A stretch of 40,217 bases of DNA from Acidimicrobiales bacterium (lineage in GTDB: Bacteria; Actinomycetota; Acidimicrobiia; Acidimicrobiales; Iamiaceae), in contig JAOBWM010000046.1 of assembly GCA_025463365.1 (NCBI GenBank), forward strand, positions 1 to 40,217, written 5' to 3'. Under the pieces are notes generated by a model. That model was not told the origin of the DNA and searched no databases. It saw only the letters and a list, made by a program, of their open reading frames with translations. How positions within the stretch are numbered: position 1 is the first letter of the stretch; every line of letters starts with the position of its first letter. Positions 1 to 7,724 of the stretch are shown here, piece by piece. Both the position numbers and the translations under genes were made by a program.

Positions 1-76
1 CGTGGTCGATCTCGATCACCGGGCGCCCGGTCGAGGCCGTCACCGGATCGGACTCGGGTGCTGCGGTGGTGGTCAA
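1..76 (-). CDS. 5' end of a probable ABC transporter ATP-binding protein (partial)
   Basis: A minus-strand reading frame begins with TTG at 76-74 and runs off the left edge after 25 codons. An AGGA motif lies 5 nt upstream of the TTG, at good ribosome-binding distance. The visible protein is a polar, Thr/Ala/Pro-rich lead followed by GRPVIEIDH, which resembles the first beta strand of an ABC ATPase such as the spermidine/putrescine importer PotA. No Walker A motif is inside the window, so the family call rests on this short stretch and on context: the next gene upstream on the same strand is a PuuB-like amine oxidase, a common neighbour of polyamine importers. It could equally be the start of another protein. 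The 202-bp gap to that neighbour suggests its own promoter. Confidence 0.4.
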   Translation of the reverse strand, partial: MTTTAAPESDPVTASTGRPVIEIDH

Positions 77-164
77 GGGCGTCCTCGCTCCAGCGATGTC
101 GTGACGTCGATCACGTCGTTGGGTGACCAGCGCACGTTCGCGCGGATCGGACGGCTCGACAAGA

Positions 165-178
165 GAAACCATTGTTTC
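165..178. promoter_or_regulatory. Inverted repeat GAAAC-N4-GTTTC, possible operator
   Basis: A perfect 5-bp inverted repeat, GAAAC-CATT-GTTTC, lies in the only A/T-rich patch of the 77-278 intergenic region, about 90 bp upstream of the TTG start at 76. Position and symmetry suit a repressor-binding site for the leftward gene. No regulator is identified and the arms are short, so chance is possible. Confidence 0.25.
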
Positions 179-250
179 GGCACTCTTTCACGACGGAATC
201 ACGCGTGCAGCGGCGAAGCCCGACCGGTTCCCGGATCGACCCCGGGTCGT

Positions 251-290
251 CACGGCGGTCACGGGCGGTCACATGCGGTCACGGGCGGTC
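251..290. repeat. Four tandem copies of a 10-nt unit (ACGGGCGGTC-like)
   Basis: Four imperfect head-to-tail copies of a 10-nt unit, all ending GCGGTC, span the last codons and the stop codon of the amine oxidase gene (stop at 279-281) and continue into the intergenic DNA. Nothing about the repeat suggests a protein function; it looks like local slippage in GC-rich sequence. Confidence 0.5.
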
Positions 291-1547
291 CTGGTACCGG
301 AACCACTGGCCGACGAGGGGCAGGTACGCCCGGCGGAACCGGTGCAGCGGGATGGGCCGGTGGCGCAGCGCGGCGAACGAGGGCGCCGCGGCCTCGTCCA
401 GCACGACCAGCGCGAGCCGGTGGCCGAGCCACGTGTTCAGCGCGACGCCGGACCCGTTGCAGCCGGTGGCGTACCAGGCGCCGCGCAGGCGGCCGACGTG
501 GGGCAGCCGATCGAGGGTGATCGCCACCTGGCCACCCCACCGATGGGTGACGGCCGCGTCGGCGAGCTGCGGGTGGATCTGGCGCATGGACGCTTCGAGG
601 TACGCGGCGGCGTCGGCCACGGTGGCGTGCGACAGGCTCCGCCGCCCGCCGAACAGCACCCGGCCGTCCGGCGTCGTCCGCCAGTAGAAGAGCAGGTTCT
701 TGGTGTCGACGAACATCCGTCGGCGCGGGCTGATCTCGTCGACCAGATCCGGCGGCAGCGGCTCGGTCGCCACGATGAACGACCCGATCGGGAGCACTCG
801 ACGGGCCAGCTCGGGCAGGAGCGCGTCGGCGTAGGCGTTGGTCGCGACGATCACGTGGTCGGCCTGCACCGTCCCGTGGTCGGTGTGCACGCGGTGCCCG
901 CCACCGATCGCCTCCAAGCTGCGGGCCGGCGTCCGCTCGCGCACGTCGGCCCCGGCCGCGAGCGCGAGGCGCGCCAGGCCGGCGTGGAGGCGCGCAGGGT
1001 GCAGCGAGCCGGTGCGGTCGTACACGACGCCGCCATGGAACGAGGAGGAGCCGATCTCGGCGCCCAGGTCGTCGCGCTCGACGAACCGCACCGGCTCGCC
1101 GATCTCGGTGTGCTCCCGGACGAGGTCGCGCAGGTGGGGCACAAGCCGGGGGGTGTGGGCCAGGTAGAGCTGGCCGGTGCGCTGGTAGTCGCACGCGATC
1201 GCTTCGTCGGCGATCAGCGATTCGAGGTGGTCGAATGCTTCGTTGACCTCGGCGTGCATCCGCGTCCCGAGCTCGCCGTACGTGGTGCGCAGCGAGGCGG
1301 GGCCGGCCTTCAGCTCCGGGATCGCCATGCCGCCGTTGCGGGCGTGGGCGCCCCAGCCGAGCGCCTCCTTCTCGAGGACGAGGACCTCGTGCCCGGCCCG
1401 CGCCAGCGTGCGGGCCGCAGCCATCCCGGCGTAGCCACCGCCGACCACGACGGTGTGCACGTGCTCGGGGAGCGGGCCCGGCTCGGCGGGGTGCGGGACG
1501 TCGACCTGCTCCTGCCAGAGGACGGCGTCGGCTGGTGCTGGCGGCAT
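279..1547 (-). CDS. FAD-dependent amine oxidoreductase, PuuB/OrdL-like (DAO family)
   Basis: A 422-residue cytoplasmic flavoenzyme of the D-amino-acid oxidase (DAO) fold, closest in appearance to gamma-glutamylputrescine oxidoreductases, which oxidise an amine to an aldehyde using FAD. The FAD-binding Rossmann motif VVVGGGYAGMAAARTL is at about residues 33-48 and is followed by an acidic end of strand 2 (VLVLEK). GWGAHARNGGM is the flavin-contacting loop typical of this subgroup. HRWGGQVAITLDRLPHVGR and GCNGSGVAL near the C terminus are the second FAD-contacting region. The early LWQEQ is also typical. Length is normal. The ATG at 1547 is only 3 nt after the stop of the secreted DUF4214 gene upstream, with no good Shine-Dalgarno, so it may depend on read-through or coupling. 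The exact amine substrate cannot be read from the sequence. Confidence 0.8.
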   Translation of the reverse strand: MPPAPADAVLWQEQVDVPHPAEPGPLPEHVHTVVVGGGYAGMAAARTLARAGHEVLVLEKEALGWGAHARNGGMAIPELKAGPASLRTTYGELGTRMHAEVNEAFDHLESLIADEAIACDYQRTGQLYLAHTPRLVPHLRDLVREHTEIGEPVRFVERDDLGAEIGSSSFHGGVVYDRTGSLHPARLHAGLARLALAAGADVRERTPARSLEAIGGGHRVHTDHGTVQADHVIVATNAYADALLPELARRVLPIGSFIVATEPLPPDLVDEISPRRRMFVDTKNLLFYWRTTPDGRVLFGGRRSLSHATVADAAAYLEASMRQIHPQLADAAVTHRWGGQVAITLDRLPHVGRLRGAWYATGCNGSGVALNTWLGHRLALVVLDEAAAPSFAALRHRPIPLHRFRRAYLPLVGQWFRYQDRP

Positions 1548-1550
1548 GGG

Positions 1551-3446
1551 CTACGAGGCGTTGTAGTAGCCGCCGCTCGCGGCGAGGAACGCGATCAGGT
1601 CCTGCTCGCCGGTCGGGCCGGCGAGCGTGTCGACCCACTGGTCGGCCTCGGCGGTGGTCGGGTACCGCAGCACGAAGCGGAGGAACTGGTCCTTGACGAT
1701 GGCGCGGCGGGCCTCGGTCGACACGAGGAACGAGTTGGCCACCGCCCCTCGCCCGGTCCCGGTGTTGATCTTGTTCACCCAGTAGGCCTGGCCCGATGGG
1801 TCGGGCAGCCGGCCGAGCACGTCGAAGTACGCGTTCTTCACGAACTGGGTGACGTCGCTGTAGGAGTTGGCGAAGTACTCGTTGCTCCCGAAGAGCTGGG
1901 CGCGGAACTTGCGGAGCGTGCGGCCGTTGCGCAGCGCGTCGATCCAGTAGGTGCGGCCGCCCGAGTCCGAGGTCCGGTGCAGGAACTGCACGAACACCCG
2001 ATCCACGTCCAGGCCCCGGTACTCGTCGGTCTGCATCAGCGCGGCGATCACCTGGGGGCGGGTCTTGACGCCGCTGGTGAGCGAAGCGGCGACCGCCTCG
2101 CGGTCGGGTTGCGAGAGGAAGCGGAACATGAGGTCGCGGGTGACCCGGTGGGCGAAGCCCTGGTTCTTGTTCGCCCAGGGCCCGTGGACCGAGACGCTGC
2201 CCACGCCCTGGGCCGAGACGTTGCCGAGGCTCGCGTCGTCGGGGTTGACCGTGAACGACGTGGCGGGGGTGCCGCTCGAAACCCAGGTGCCCGTGGACAC
2301 CGTGACGTCGACGAGGTCGTCGTGGGCGGTGTCGCCGTTGACGAGCACCGCCGTGTGGCCCGGGGTCACGACGTCCGCCAGGCCTCGGTTCGAGGTCGAG
2401 TCGCCGGCGCCCATCAGCTGCTCGACCTGGTTGAACGAGCTGTCGACGTCGACGATGCCCGGCCGGCAGAGGGCCGAGACGATCCGCGTGCCGCCTGCGG
2501 TGCCCGGTCGCACCCGGGTCTGGGCATCGCAGTTGCTGAGGTAGTCGTAGTAGCTGGCCAGCCCGTTGCCGTCGATCGTGCGCCCGCCCGACCTGCCGTT
2601 GTACTGGTCGAAGACCTCGTCGCCCCCGCCCCCGGCCTTGTGGATCACATCGGTCTCGCTCGACGTGTGGAACTGGTCCTGGCCGGCACCGCCGTGGAAC
2701 ACGTTCGTCCCGTCACCGCCGAGCATGACCATGCCGGTCGCGCCGGCGGTGAACGTGTCGTTGCCGTCGGCCCCGGACGCAAGGACGGTGACGACGGTGC
2801 TCGAGGCCGTCACCGCGGTCGAGGCGAACGTGTCCGCTCTCGTGCGGCCGATCATCTGGAGTCCCTCGACCGAGGTCGCGGTGGAGGTGGACGACCCTGA
2901 TGTGGTGGTCGTGACCACCTTGGCACTGGCGTTGGTCGAGGTGGCCACCATCGCGTTGGCCTCCTCCGTGCCGACCACGGCCATCGTGTCCGTCCCGGTG
3001 CCCAGGGCGACGGAGGTGTTGGTGACCCCGCCGGCGTGGAGGTTCACGACGTCGTTGCCCGGACCCACGTCGATGGAATCGGCACGGTCGGTCTCCGACG
3101 TGGTGTCGGCGCCACCGCCGAGCACGGCCACCAGGTTCGGGTGAGCCGAGAAGTCCGGGGCGTCGAGGGAGCTGCCGAAGATGTACTGGTTGCCGGCGTC
3201 GCCGTTGACGTGCACGGAGGTGACCGCGCCGCACGTGATCACCGGGGTCGTCACCGTCCCCGACACGACGAACTTGCCGGCGCTGTTGCAGCCGAACCCG
3301 ATGTTCTCGGTGCCGGTCAGCGTGACCGTGACGACGGTCCCCGCGACCGTCGCCGCGACGGTGGCACCGGCTGGTGCGGCGGTGATGGCGACGAACGAGC
3401 CGGCCAGCAGCGTCGTTCCCGCGGCGATCCGGAGGAATCGAGTCAT
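1551..3446 (-). CDS. Secreted beta-rich protein with RTX-like repeats and C-terminal DUF4214 domain
   Basis: A 631-residue exported protein. The N terminus MTRFLRIAAGTTLLAGSFVA, continuing to APAGA, is a Sec signal peptide with likely cleavage near residue 29. The middle is a Thr/Ser/Gly/Asp-rich beta region with degenerate calcium-binding nonapeptide-like stretches (DVGPGNDVVNLHAG, GADGNDTFTAG, GGDGTNVFHGGAGQDQF). The last roughly 160 residues are a DUF4214 domain, with repeated FxxxLxRxPDxxGxxYW motifs such as DVLGRLPDPSGQAYWVNKI and HRTSDSGGRTYW. DUF4214 occurs at the C termini of surface-layer and secreted proteins; its function is not settled. The ATG at 3446 was chosen because it opens the signal peptide; in-frame sequence further upstream lies opposite the dehydrogenase gene and is spurious. 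It is transcribed divergently from that gene. Confidence 0.75.
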   Translation of the reverse strand: MTRFLRIAAGTTLLAGSFVAITAAPAGATVAATVAGTVVTVTLTGTENIGFGCNSAGKFVVSGTVTTPVITCGAVTSVHVNGDAGNQYIFGSSLDAPDFSAHPNLVAVLGGGADTTSETDRADSIDVGPGNDVVNLHAGGVTNTSVALGTGTDTMAVVGTEEANAMVATSTNASAKVVTTTTSGSSTSTATSVEGLQMIGRTRADTFASTAVTASSTVVTVLASGADGNDTFTAGATGMVMLGGDGTNVFHGGAGQDQFHTSSETDVIHKAGGGGDEVFDQYNGRSGGRTIDGNGLASYYDYLSNCDAQTRVRPGTAGGTRIVSALCRPGIVDVDSSFNQVEQLMGAGDSTSNRGLADVVTPGHTAVLVNGDTAHDDLVDVTVSTGTWVSSGTPATSFTVNPDDASLGNVSAQGVGSVSVHGPWANKNQGFAHRVTRDLMFRFLSQPDREAVAASLTSGVKTRPQVIAALMQTDEYRGLDVDRVFVQFLHRTSDSGGRTYWIDALRNGRTLRKFRAQLFGSNEYFANSYSDVTQFVKNAYFDVLGRLPDPSGQAYWVNKINTGTGRGAVANSFLVSTEARRAIVKDQFLRFVLRYPTTAEADQWVDTLAGPTGEQDLIAFLAASGGYYNAS

Positions 3447-3644
3447 CGGGCAGCTCCCGCGGTGCCTATCCGATGCCCGGGCCGGGCTCCGGGTGCCACC
3501 GACCCGTCGGTCGCACGGAGGGGAACGTAGCCCGACCTGCCTGGTTCCGTCGGGTTGCTCGGATGCTCGGATGCTCTCTGCGGTCCGACCGTGTACAAGT
3601 GGGTTCGTCGCCATCGACGAACCACCCCCGCGAACGGAGCCTCC
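3447..3644. other. Divergent promoter region between the DUF4214 gene and the aldehyde dehydrogenase
   Basis: 198 bp of non-coding DNA separate two divergently transcribed genes, so it must hold both promoters. A direct repeat GCTCGGAT-GCTCGGAT lies near 3555-3575 and GTACAAG near 3592 is -10-like for the rightward gene. I could not fix either promoter with confidence. Confidence 0.4.
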
Positions 3645-5141
3645 ATGCGCACCATCGGCCACTTCATCGACGGCAGCCGCACCGCTGGTTCGAGTGGGGT
3701 CACCGGCGAGGTGTTCGCGCCCGACACGGGCGAGGTGCAGGCCGAGGTCGCGCTGGCCGACGCGGCCGAGACGGCGGCCGCCGTGCAGGGCGCGCACCGC
3801 GCCCAAGCGGCGTGGGCGGCCTGGAACCCCCAGCGCCGCAGCCGCGTGCTCACCCGCTTCATCGACCTGGTGGAGGCCGAGGCCGACGACCTCGCCCGCC
3901 TCCTGTCGTCCGAGCACGGCAAGACCGTGGCCGACGCGCACGGCGACATCCAGCGAGGCCTCGAGGTGGCCGAGTTCTGCACCGGCATCCCGCACCTGCT
4001 CAAGGGCGAGTTCACCGAAGGCGCGGGCACGGGCATCGACGTCCACTCGGTCCGCCAGCCGATCGGGGTGGTGGCCGGGATCACGCCGTTCAACTTCCCG
4101 GCGATGATCCCGCTCTGGCAGGCGGCGCCGGCGATCGCCAGCGGCAACGCCTTCGTCCTCAAGCCGTCCGAGCGAGATCCCTCGGTGCCGATCCGCCTGG
4201 CCGAGCTGTTCGTCGAGGCCGGCCTGCCGCCGGGCGTGTTCAACGTGGTGAACGGTGACGCCGTCGCCGCCAACGCCCTCATCACCGACCCACGGGTCGC
4301 GGCGGTGACCTTCGTCGGCTCGTCCGATCTCGCGCACCACGTGTACAAGACGGCCGCCGAGCACGGGAAGCGGGCCCAGTGCTTCGGTGGCGCCAAGAAC
4401 CACCTCGTGGTCCTGCCCGACGCCGATCTCGACCTGGTGGTCGACGGCCTCGTCGGGGCCGCCTACGGCTCGGCCGGCGAGCGGTGCATGGCCGTGTCGG
4501 TCGCGGTTCCGGTCGGCGATGCGATCGCCGAGGAGCTGGTCGGCCGGCTGGCCGAGCGGGTGGCCGGGCTCAGGGTCGGGCCGTCCTCGGACCCGGCATC
4601 GGACTTCGGCCCGCTCGTCTCGGCCGCCGCCCAGAAGCGGGTGCTCGACTACATCGACCTGGGCGTGGCCGAGGGCGCCGAGCTGGTGGTCGACGGCCGC
4701 GACCTCAAGGTGGCCGACCACGAGAACGGCTTCTTCGTGGGCGGCTGCCTGTTCGACCACGTCACCCCCGACATGCGGATCTACCGCGAGGAGATCTTCG
4801 GCCCCGTGCTGTCGGTGGTGCGCGCCGCCGACTACGAGGCCGCGCTGCGGCTCCCCACCGAGCACGAGTACGGCAACGGCGTGGCGATCTTCACCCGCGA
4901 TGGCCAGGCCGCCCGCGACTTCGCGGCCCGGGTCCAGGTCGGGATGGTCGGCATCAACGTCCCCATCCCGGTTCCGGTCGGGTACCACTCGTTCGGCGGG
5001 TGGAAGCGCTCCGGGTTCGGCGACCTCAACCAGTACGGCTCCGACGCCATCCGCTTCAACACCCGCCCGAAGCTGATCACCACCCGGTGGTCCGGCGCCC
5101 CCGGCGGCGCCAGCGACTTCGTGATCCCCACGATGAGCTGA
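3645..5141 (+). CDS. mmsA: CoA-acylating methylmalonate-semialdehyde dehydrogenase
   Basis: A 498-residue aldehyde dehydrogenase of the MMSDH group, which converts methylmalonate or malonate semialdehyde with NAD+ and CoA to propionyl-CoA or acetyl-CoA in valine, inositol, beta-alanine or polyamine breakdown. Diagnostic features: ITPFNFPAMIPLW (about 146-158), VLKPSE (171-176), the catalytic cysteine in GSAGERCMA (Cys281), and FGGAKNH in place of the ELGGK segment. Loss of that general-base glutamate is characteristic of CoA-dependent MMSDH and separates it from hydrolytic aldehyde dehydrogenases. YREEIFGPVL and GGWKRSGFGD are also intact. The ATG at 3645 has GGAG 6 nt upstream; the in-frame extension upstream does not look coding. 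Nearby amine oxidase and possible ABC transporter genes suggest amine or polyamine catabolism; inositol or valine breakdown is the alternative. Confidence 0.88.
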   Translation: MRTIGHFIDGSRTAGSSGVTGEVFAPDTGEVQAEVALADAAETAAAVQGAHRAQAAWAAWNPQRRSRVLTRFIDLVEAEADDLARLLSSEHGKTVADAHGDIQRGLEVAEFCTGIPHLLKGEFTEGAGTGIDVHSVRQPIGVVAGITPFNFPAMIPLWQAAPAIASGNAFVLKPSERDPSVPIRLAELFVEAGLPPGVFNVVNGDAVAANALITDPRVAAVTFVGSSDLAHHVYKTAAEHGKRAQCFGGAKNHLVVLPDADLDLVVDGLVGAAYGSAGERCMAVSVAVPVGDAIAEELVGRLAERVAGLRVGPSSDPASDFGPLVSAAAQKRVLDYIDLGVAEGAELVVDGRDLKVADHENGFFVGGCLFDHVTPDMRIYREEIFGPVLSVVRAADYEAALRLPTEHEYGNGVAIFTRDGQAARDFAARVQVGMVGINVPIPVPVGYHSFGGWKRSGFGDLNQYGSDAIRFNTRPKLITTRWSGAPGGASDFVIPTMS

Positions 5142-5158
5142 CCAGCGCGGGTCGGTCG

Positions 5159-5173
5159 GCGGGCTTCGCCTGC
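5159..5173. terminator. Short GC hairpin between mmsA and tRNA-Thr
   Basis: GCGGGC-TTC-GCCTGC can form a 6-bp stem (one G-U pair) with a 3-nt loop, 18 nt after the mmsA stop and 12 nt beyond the 3' end of the oppositely oriented tRNA. The convergent setting suits a bidirectional terminator, but there is no T-tract. Confidence 0.3.
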
Positions 5174-5185
5174 GCTGATCGTCGG

Positions 5186-5258
5186 AGCCGGTGAAGAGAA
5201 TCGAACTCTTGACATCTGACTTACAAGGTCAGCGCTCTGCCATCTGAGCTACACCGGC
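5186..5258 (-). tRNA. tRNA-Thr (anticodon UGU)
   Basis: A 73-nt cloverleaf on the minus strand. The acceptor stem pairs GCCGGTG with CACCGGC. The D arm is GCTC...GAGC, and the anticodon stem CTGAC/GTCAG encloses the loop CTTGTAA, giving anticodon TGT (5225-5223), which reads ACA. The variable loop is ATGTC and the T arm is AAGAG-TTCGATT-CTCTT. The discriminator base is T. CCA is not encoded (CCG follows), so it must be added after transcription. No integrase gene or direct repeat is seen beside it, so there is no sign of use as an attachment site. Confidence 0.96.
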
Positions 5259-5419
5259 GGCGCGCCGAGATTAGGCGTCGCCATCGTCGGATCCGGCCTG
5301 AGTAGCGGGAGGTGGTCCCGCGATCGGCGCGCTGAGCGGGGGCGATGACAGTTCCACGACAGGAGATGTTCACCCGCTCACGCTCCCCGCAGCCATGTCG
5401 GCGCCGAAGGAGCGTGGTC

Positions 5420-7630
5420 ATGGATGCATCGCGCGCTCGGCGCCTCGTCGGGCCCGAGGAGGGCCACCGCCTGCTCGACCGGCTGGTCGCGCCAGGCGGG
5501 ATGCGGGCCGTCTTCCAGCCGATCGTGCGGGTGGGCGACGGCGAGGTCGTCGGCTACGAGGCGCTGTGCCGCTCGTCTGACCCCGAGGCGTCGACGCCGT
5601 CGGAGTGGTTCGAGGCCGCGTCCCGCCTCGATCGCCGGGTCGAGCTGGAGCGGGCGTGCGTCCGGGTGGTGGCCGAGCACGGCGCACCGCCGAACGATGC
5701 GCTGCTGTTCGTCAACGTGAGCCCGGCGCTGCTGGCCCACCCCGATTCGGTGGCGCTGCGCGACCTGCTTCCGGGCCGGCTCGTGCTCGAGCTGACCGAG
5801 CGCGAGGAGGTCGACGACGTCGACGCCCTGCGCCTCACCCTGGACCCGTGGCTCCGAACGGGCGCCCGCCTGGCGATCGACGACGCCGGGGCCGGCTACT
5901 CGAGCTTGAAGCAGGTGGTGGCGCTCCTGCCCGAGTTCGTGAAGATCGATCGGTCGCTGATCATCGACATCCACTTGGATCGCCACCGGCAGGCCCTGGT
6001 CGCGGCGTTGGCCGCCTTCTCGGCCGAGATCGGTGCCAACCTCATCGCCGAGGGCGTCGAGTCCCGGGCCGAGCTGGCCTGGCTCCGCGACGCCGACGTC
6101 GGCCTGGCCCAGGGCTTCCTCCTCGGCCGTCCTGGCGAGCCGTGGCCCGAGGCCCGCCACGTCGGCCGCCGCATCACGCGCCAGCCGAGGCTCGAACGCC
6201 TCGCGGTGCGGGTCGACGCGGCGCGAAGCCAGCGCGAGGCCTGCGAGGCCGTTGCCGTCCACCTGTTCCGCCAGGGCGGGCTCATGCCGTCGGTCTACCT
6301 CGAGATGGGGGGCCGACTGCGCTGCCAGGCCCAGCGCGGCCTGTGGCAGGTCCTCGATGGGATGGTGCCCAGCGCCGGCATCACCGGCCGCACGTACCGC
6401 ACCGGCGAGGAGCACTACCTCGACGACATCACCACCGCGGTGGACTACCTCGAAGCGATCCCCGGCGTCGTGGCCGAGTTCTGCGTGCCGTTGCGCACGG
6501 ACGGCGTCACGGTTGGCGCGCTCAACGTGGAATCGCTGGTCCCGCTGAGCGAGGCGGTGCGCGAGGAGGTACGGGCGTGCGCGGCGCTGCTCGGCCATCG
6601 CCTCGGCGACCTGCAACCCGAACAGTCGCGGGTCCCGCTCCGGCGGCTGGCGCGGACGGCGGCCTCGCTCGTCGCGGTCGAGGACACGAGCCGCACGATC
6701 GATGCCGTCCTCGTGGCCGCCCGCGAGCTGAGCGGCATGGACTCGGCCATGCTCGTCCTGCACGCCGGCCACACCGGCGAGGACGAACGCAACGCGGTCG
6801 GGCCGCTGCGCGAGGCGCTGCACGACATGGCAGCGGGCGAGGTCGAGCACCTTCGCAACGTCCTCGAGCCGTTGACGTCCTGCTACACCGCGGGCGAGGC
6901 GACGGGCCGCAGCGTCACGGCGAGCGAGACCCTCCGCAACGCGGGTGCTCGCTCGCTCGTGGTGCTGCCGATCGCCGCCCTCGGCCGTCGCACCGGCCTG
7001 CTCGTGCTCACCAACCGAGATCCGGTCGCCCTCGGCCCCGAGCAGATCGAGCCGCTCGAGCTCCTGGCGGTGCTCGCCGGCAGCTGCCTCGAGATGGCCT
7101 CGACCGTGGAGGCGCTCCGCCACCAGGCCCGGCGGGACCCGCTCACGGGGCTTGGCAACCACTCGACGTTCCACGAGCTGCTCCGCGACGCCGACGAGGA
7201 CGAGGCGGCCGTGCTGGTGCTCGACATCGACGACTTCAAGCGGGTCAACGACACGGGCGGCCACCTGTTGGGCGACGAGGTCCTGCGGGCGACGAGCAGC
7301 GCCCTGCGCGAGGTGCTCGACACCCCCGAGACGGCGTTCCGCATCGGCGGCGACGAGTTCGCCGTGCTCCTGCGGGGGCCCGCGGCACGAGCCGCGCCGC
7401 AGATCGAGGCCGACATCCTCGCGACCGTCGGCACCATGTTGCGGTCCCATGGGGCGGGCCTCTCGATCGGAACGGCGCATCGCCGCGACGGCGAGCCCCT
7501 GATCGACACCCTCCAGCGCGCCGACGCCCGGCTGTACCGGGCCAAGGACTGGAAGATCGACCACCGCCTCCCCTCCGACGTGCCGAGCACCCCCAGGCGC
7601 GACCACCGTCCTGCCCGCTTGGCCCGCTGA
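5420..7630 (+). CDS. Bifunctional-type c-di-GMP protein: EAL - GAF - GAF-like - GGDEF
   Basis: A 736-residue cytoplasmic signalling protein with the unusual order EAL first, GGDEF last. The EAL domain (about 10-265) keeps every residue expected for c-di-GMP hydrolysis: GYEALCR (Glu47), FVNVSP, LELTE, IDDAGAGYSSL, VKIDRS, IAEGVES and AQGFLLGR. A GAF domain (about 285-410) and a weaker GAF-like region (about 420-560) follow. The C-terminal GGDEF domain opens with DPLTGLGN near 573 and has an intact RIGGDEF at about 641-647, predicting diguanylate cyclase activity. The RxxD inhibitory site is absent (DTPE at that place), so simple product inhibition is not expected. The ATG at 5420 has AAGGAG 7 nt upstream; an in-frame ATG at 5345 adds an arginine-rich stretch and lacks that support. 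Which activity dominates cannot be read from sequence. Confidence 0.88.
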   Translation: MDASRARRLVGPEEGHRLLDRLVAPGGMRAVFQPIVRVGDGEVVGYEALCRSSDPEASTPSEWFEAASRLDRRVELERACVRVVAEHGAPPNDALLFVNVSPALLAHPDSVALRDLLPGRLVLELTEREEVDDVDALRLTLDPWLRTGARLAIDDAGAGYSSLKQVVALLPEFVKIDRSLIIDIHLDRHRQALVAALAAFSAEIGANLIAEGVESRAELAWLRDADVGLAQGFLLGRPGEPWPEARHVGRRITRQPRLERLAVRVDAARSQREACEAVAVHLFRQGGLMPSVYLEMGGRLRCQAQRGLWQVLDGMVPSAGITGRTYRTGEEHYLDDITTAVDYLEAIPGVVAEFCVPLRTDGVTVGALNVESLVPLSEAVREEVRACAALLGHRLGDLQPEQSRVPLRRLARTAASLVAVEDTSRTIDAVLVAARELSGMDSAMLVLHAGHTGEDERNAVGPLREALHDMAAGEVEHLRNVLEPLTSCYTAGEATGRSVTASETLRNAGARSLVVLPIAALGRRTGLLVLTNRDPVALGPEQIEPLELLAVLAGSCLEMASTVEALRHQARRDPLTGLGNHSTFHELLRDADEDEAAVLVLDIDDFKRVNDTGGHLLGDEVLRATSSALREVLDTPETAFRIGGDEFAVLLRGPAARAAPQIEADILATVGTMLRSHGAGLSIGTAHRRDGEPLIDTLQRADARLYRAKDWKIDHRLPSDVPSTPRRDHRPARLAR

Positions 7631-7724
7631 CCCGGTCGCGAGTTCACGATTCCTTCACGACGGTTCGCCCAAGGTGTGCCTCAAGCCCGAAGCAGCCTGG
7701 GCGACGCGACCGGGAGGGTGTTCC

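Noticed and set aside
123-2900. Long plus-strand open frame of 925 codons
   Set aside because: It is antisense to the oxidase and DUF4214 genes, is rich in Arg/Gly/Val/His with no domain, and is a typical high-GC shadow frame.
3447-4988. In-frame upstream extension of the DUF4214 protein to 1145 residues
   Set aside because: The extra 514 residues lie antisense to mmsA and precede a perfect signal peptide at 3446; the extension is spurious.
5186-5258. tRNA-Thr as an integration site of a mobile element
   Set aside because: No integrase, no repeated tRNA 3' end and no change in gene character on either side.
5260-5419. c-di-GMP riboswitch upstream of the EAL-GAF-GGDEF gene
   Set aside because: I looked for the conserved GEMM helices and tetraloop-receptor bases and did not find them in 5260-5419, 7631-7724 or 8922-9114.
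5378-7606. 742-codon minus-strand frame opposite the EAL-GAF-GGDEF gene
   Set aside because: It is a shadow frame of a clearly coding plus strand.
187-7663. Shared 10-mer TTCACGACGG at 187-196 and 7654-7663 as a regulatory motif
   Set aside because: A 10-mer match is expected many times by chance in a 40-kb GC-rich window, and the two sites have different relations to genes.
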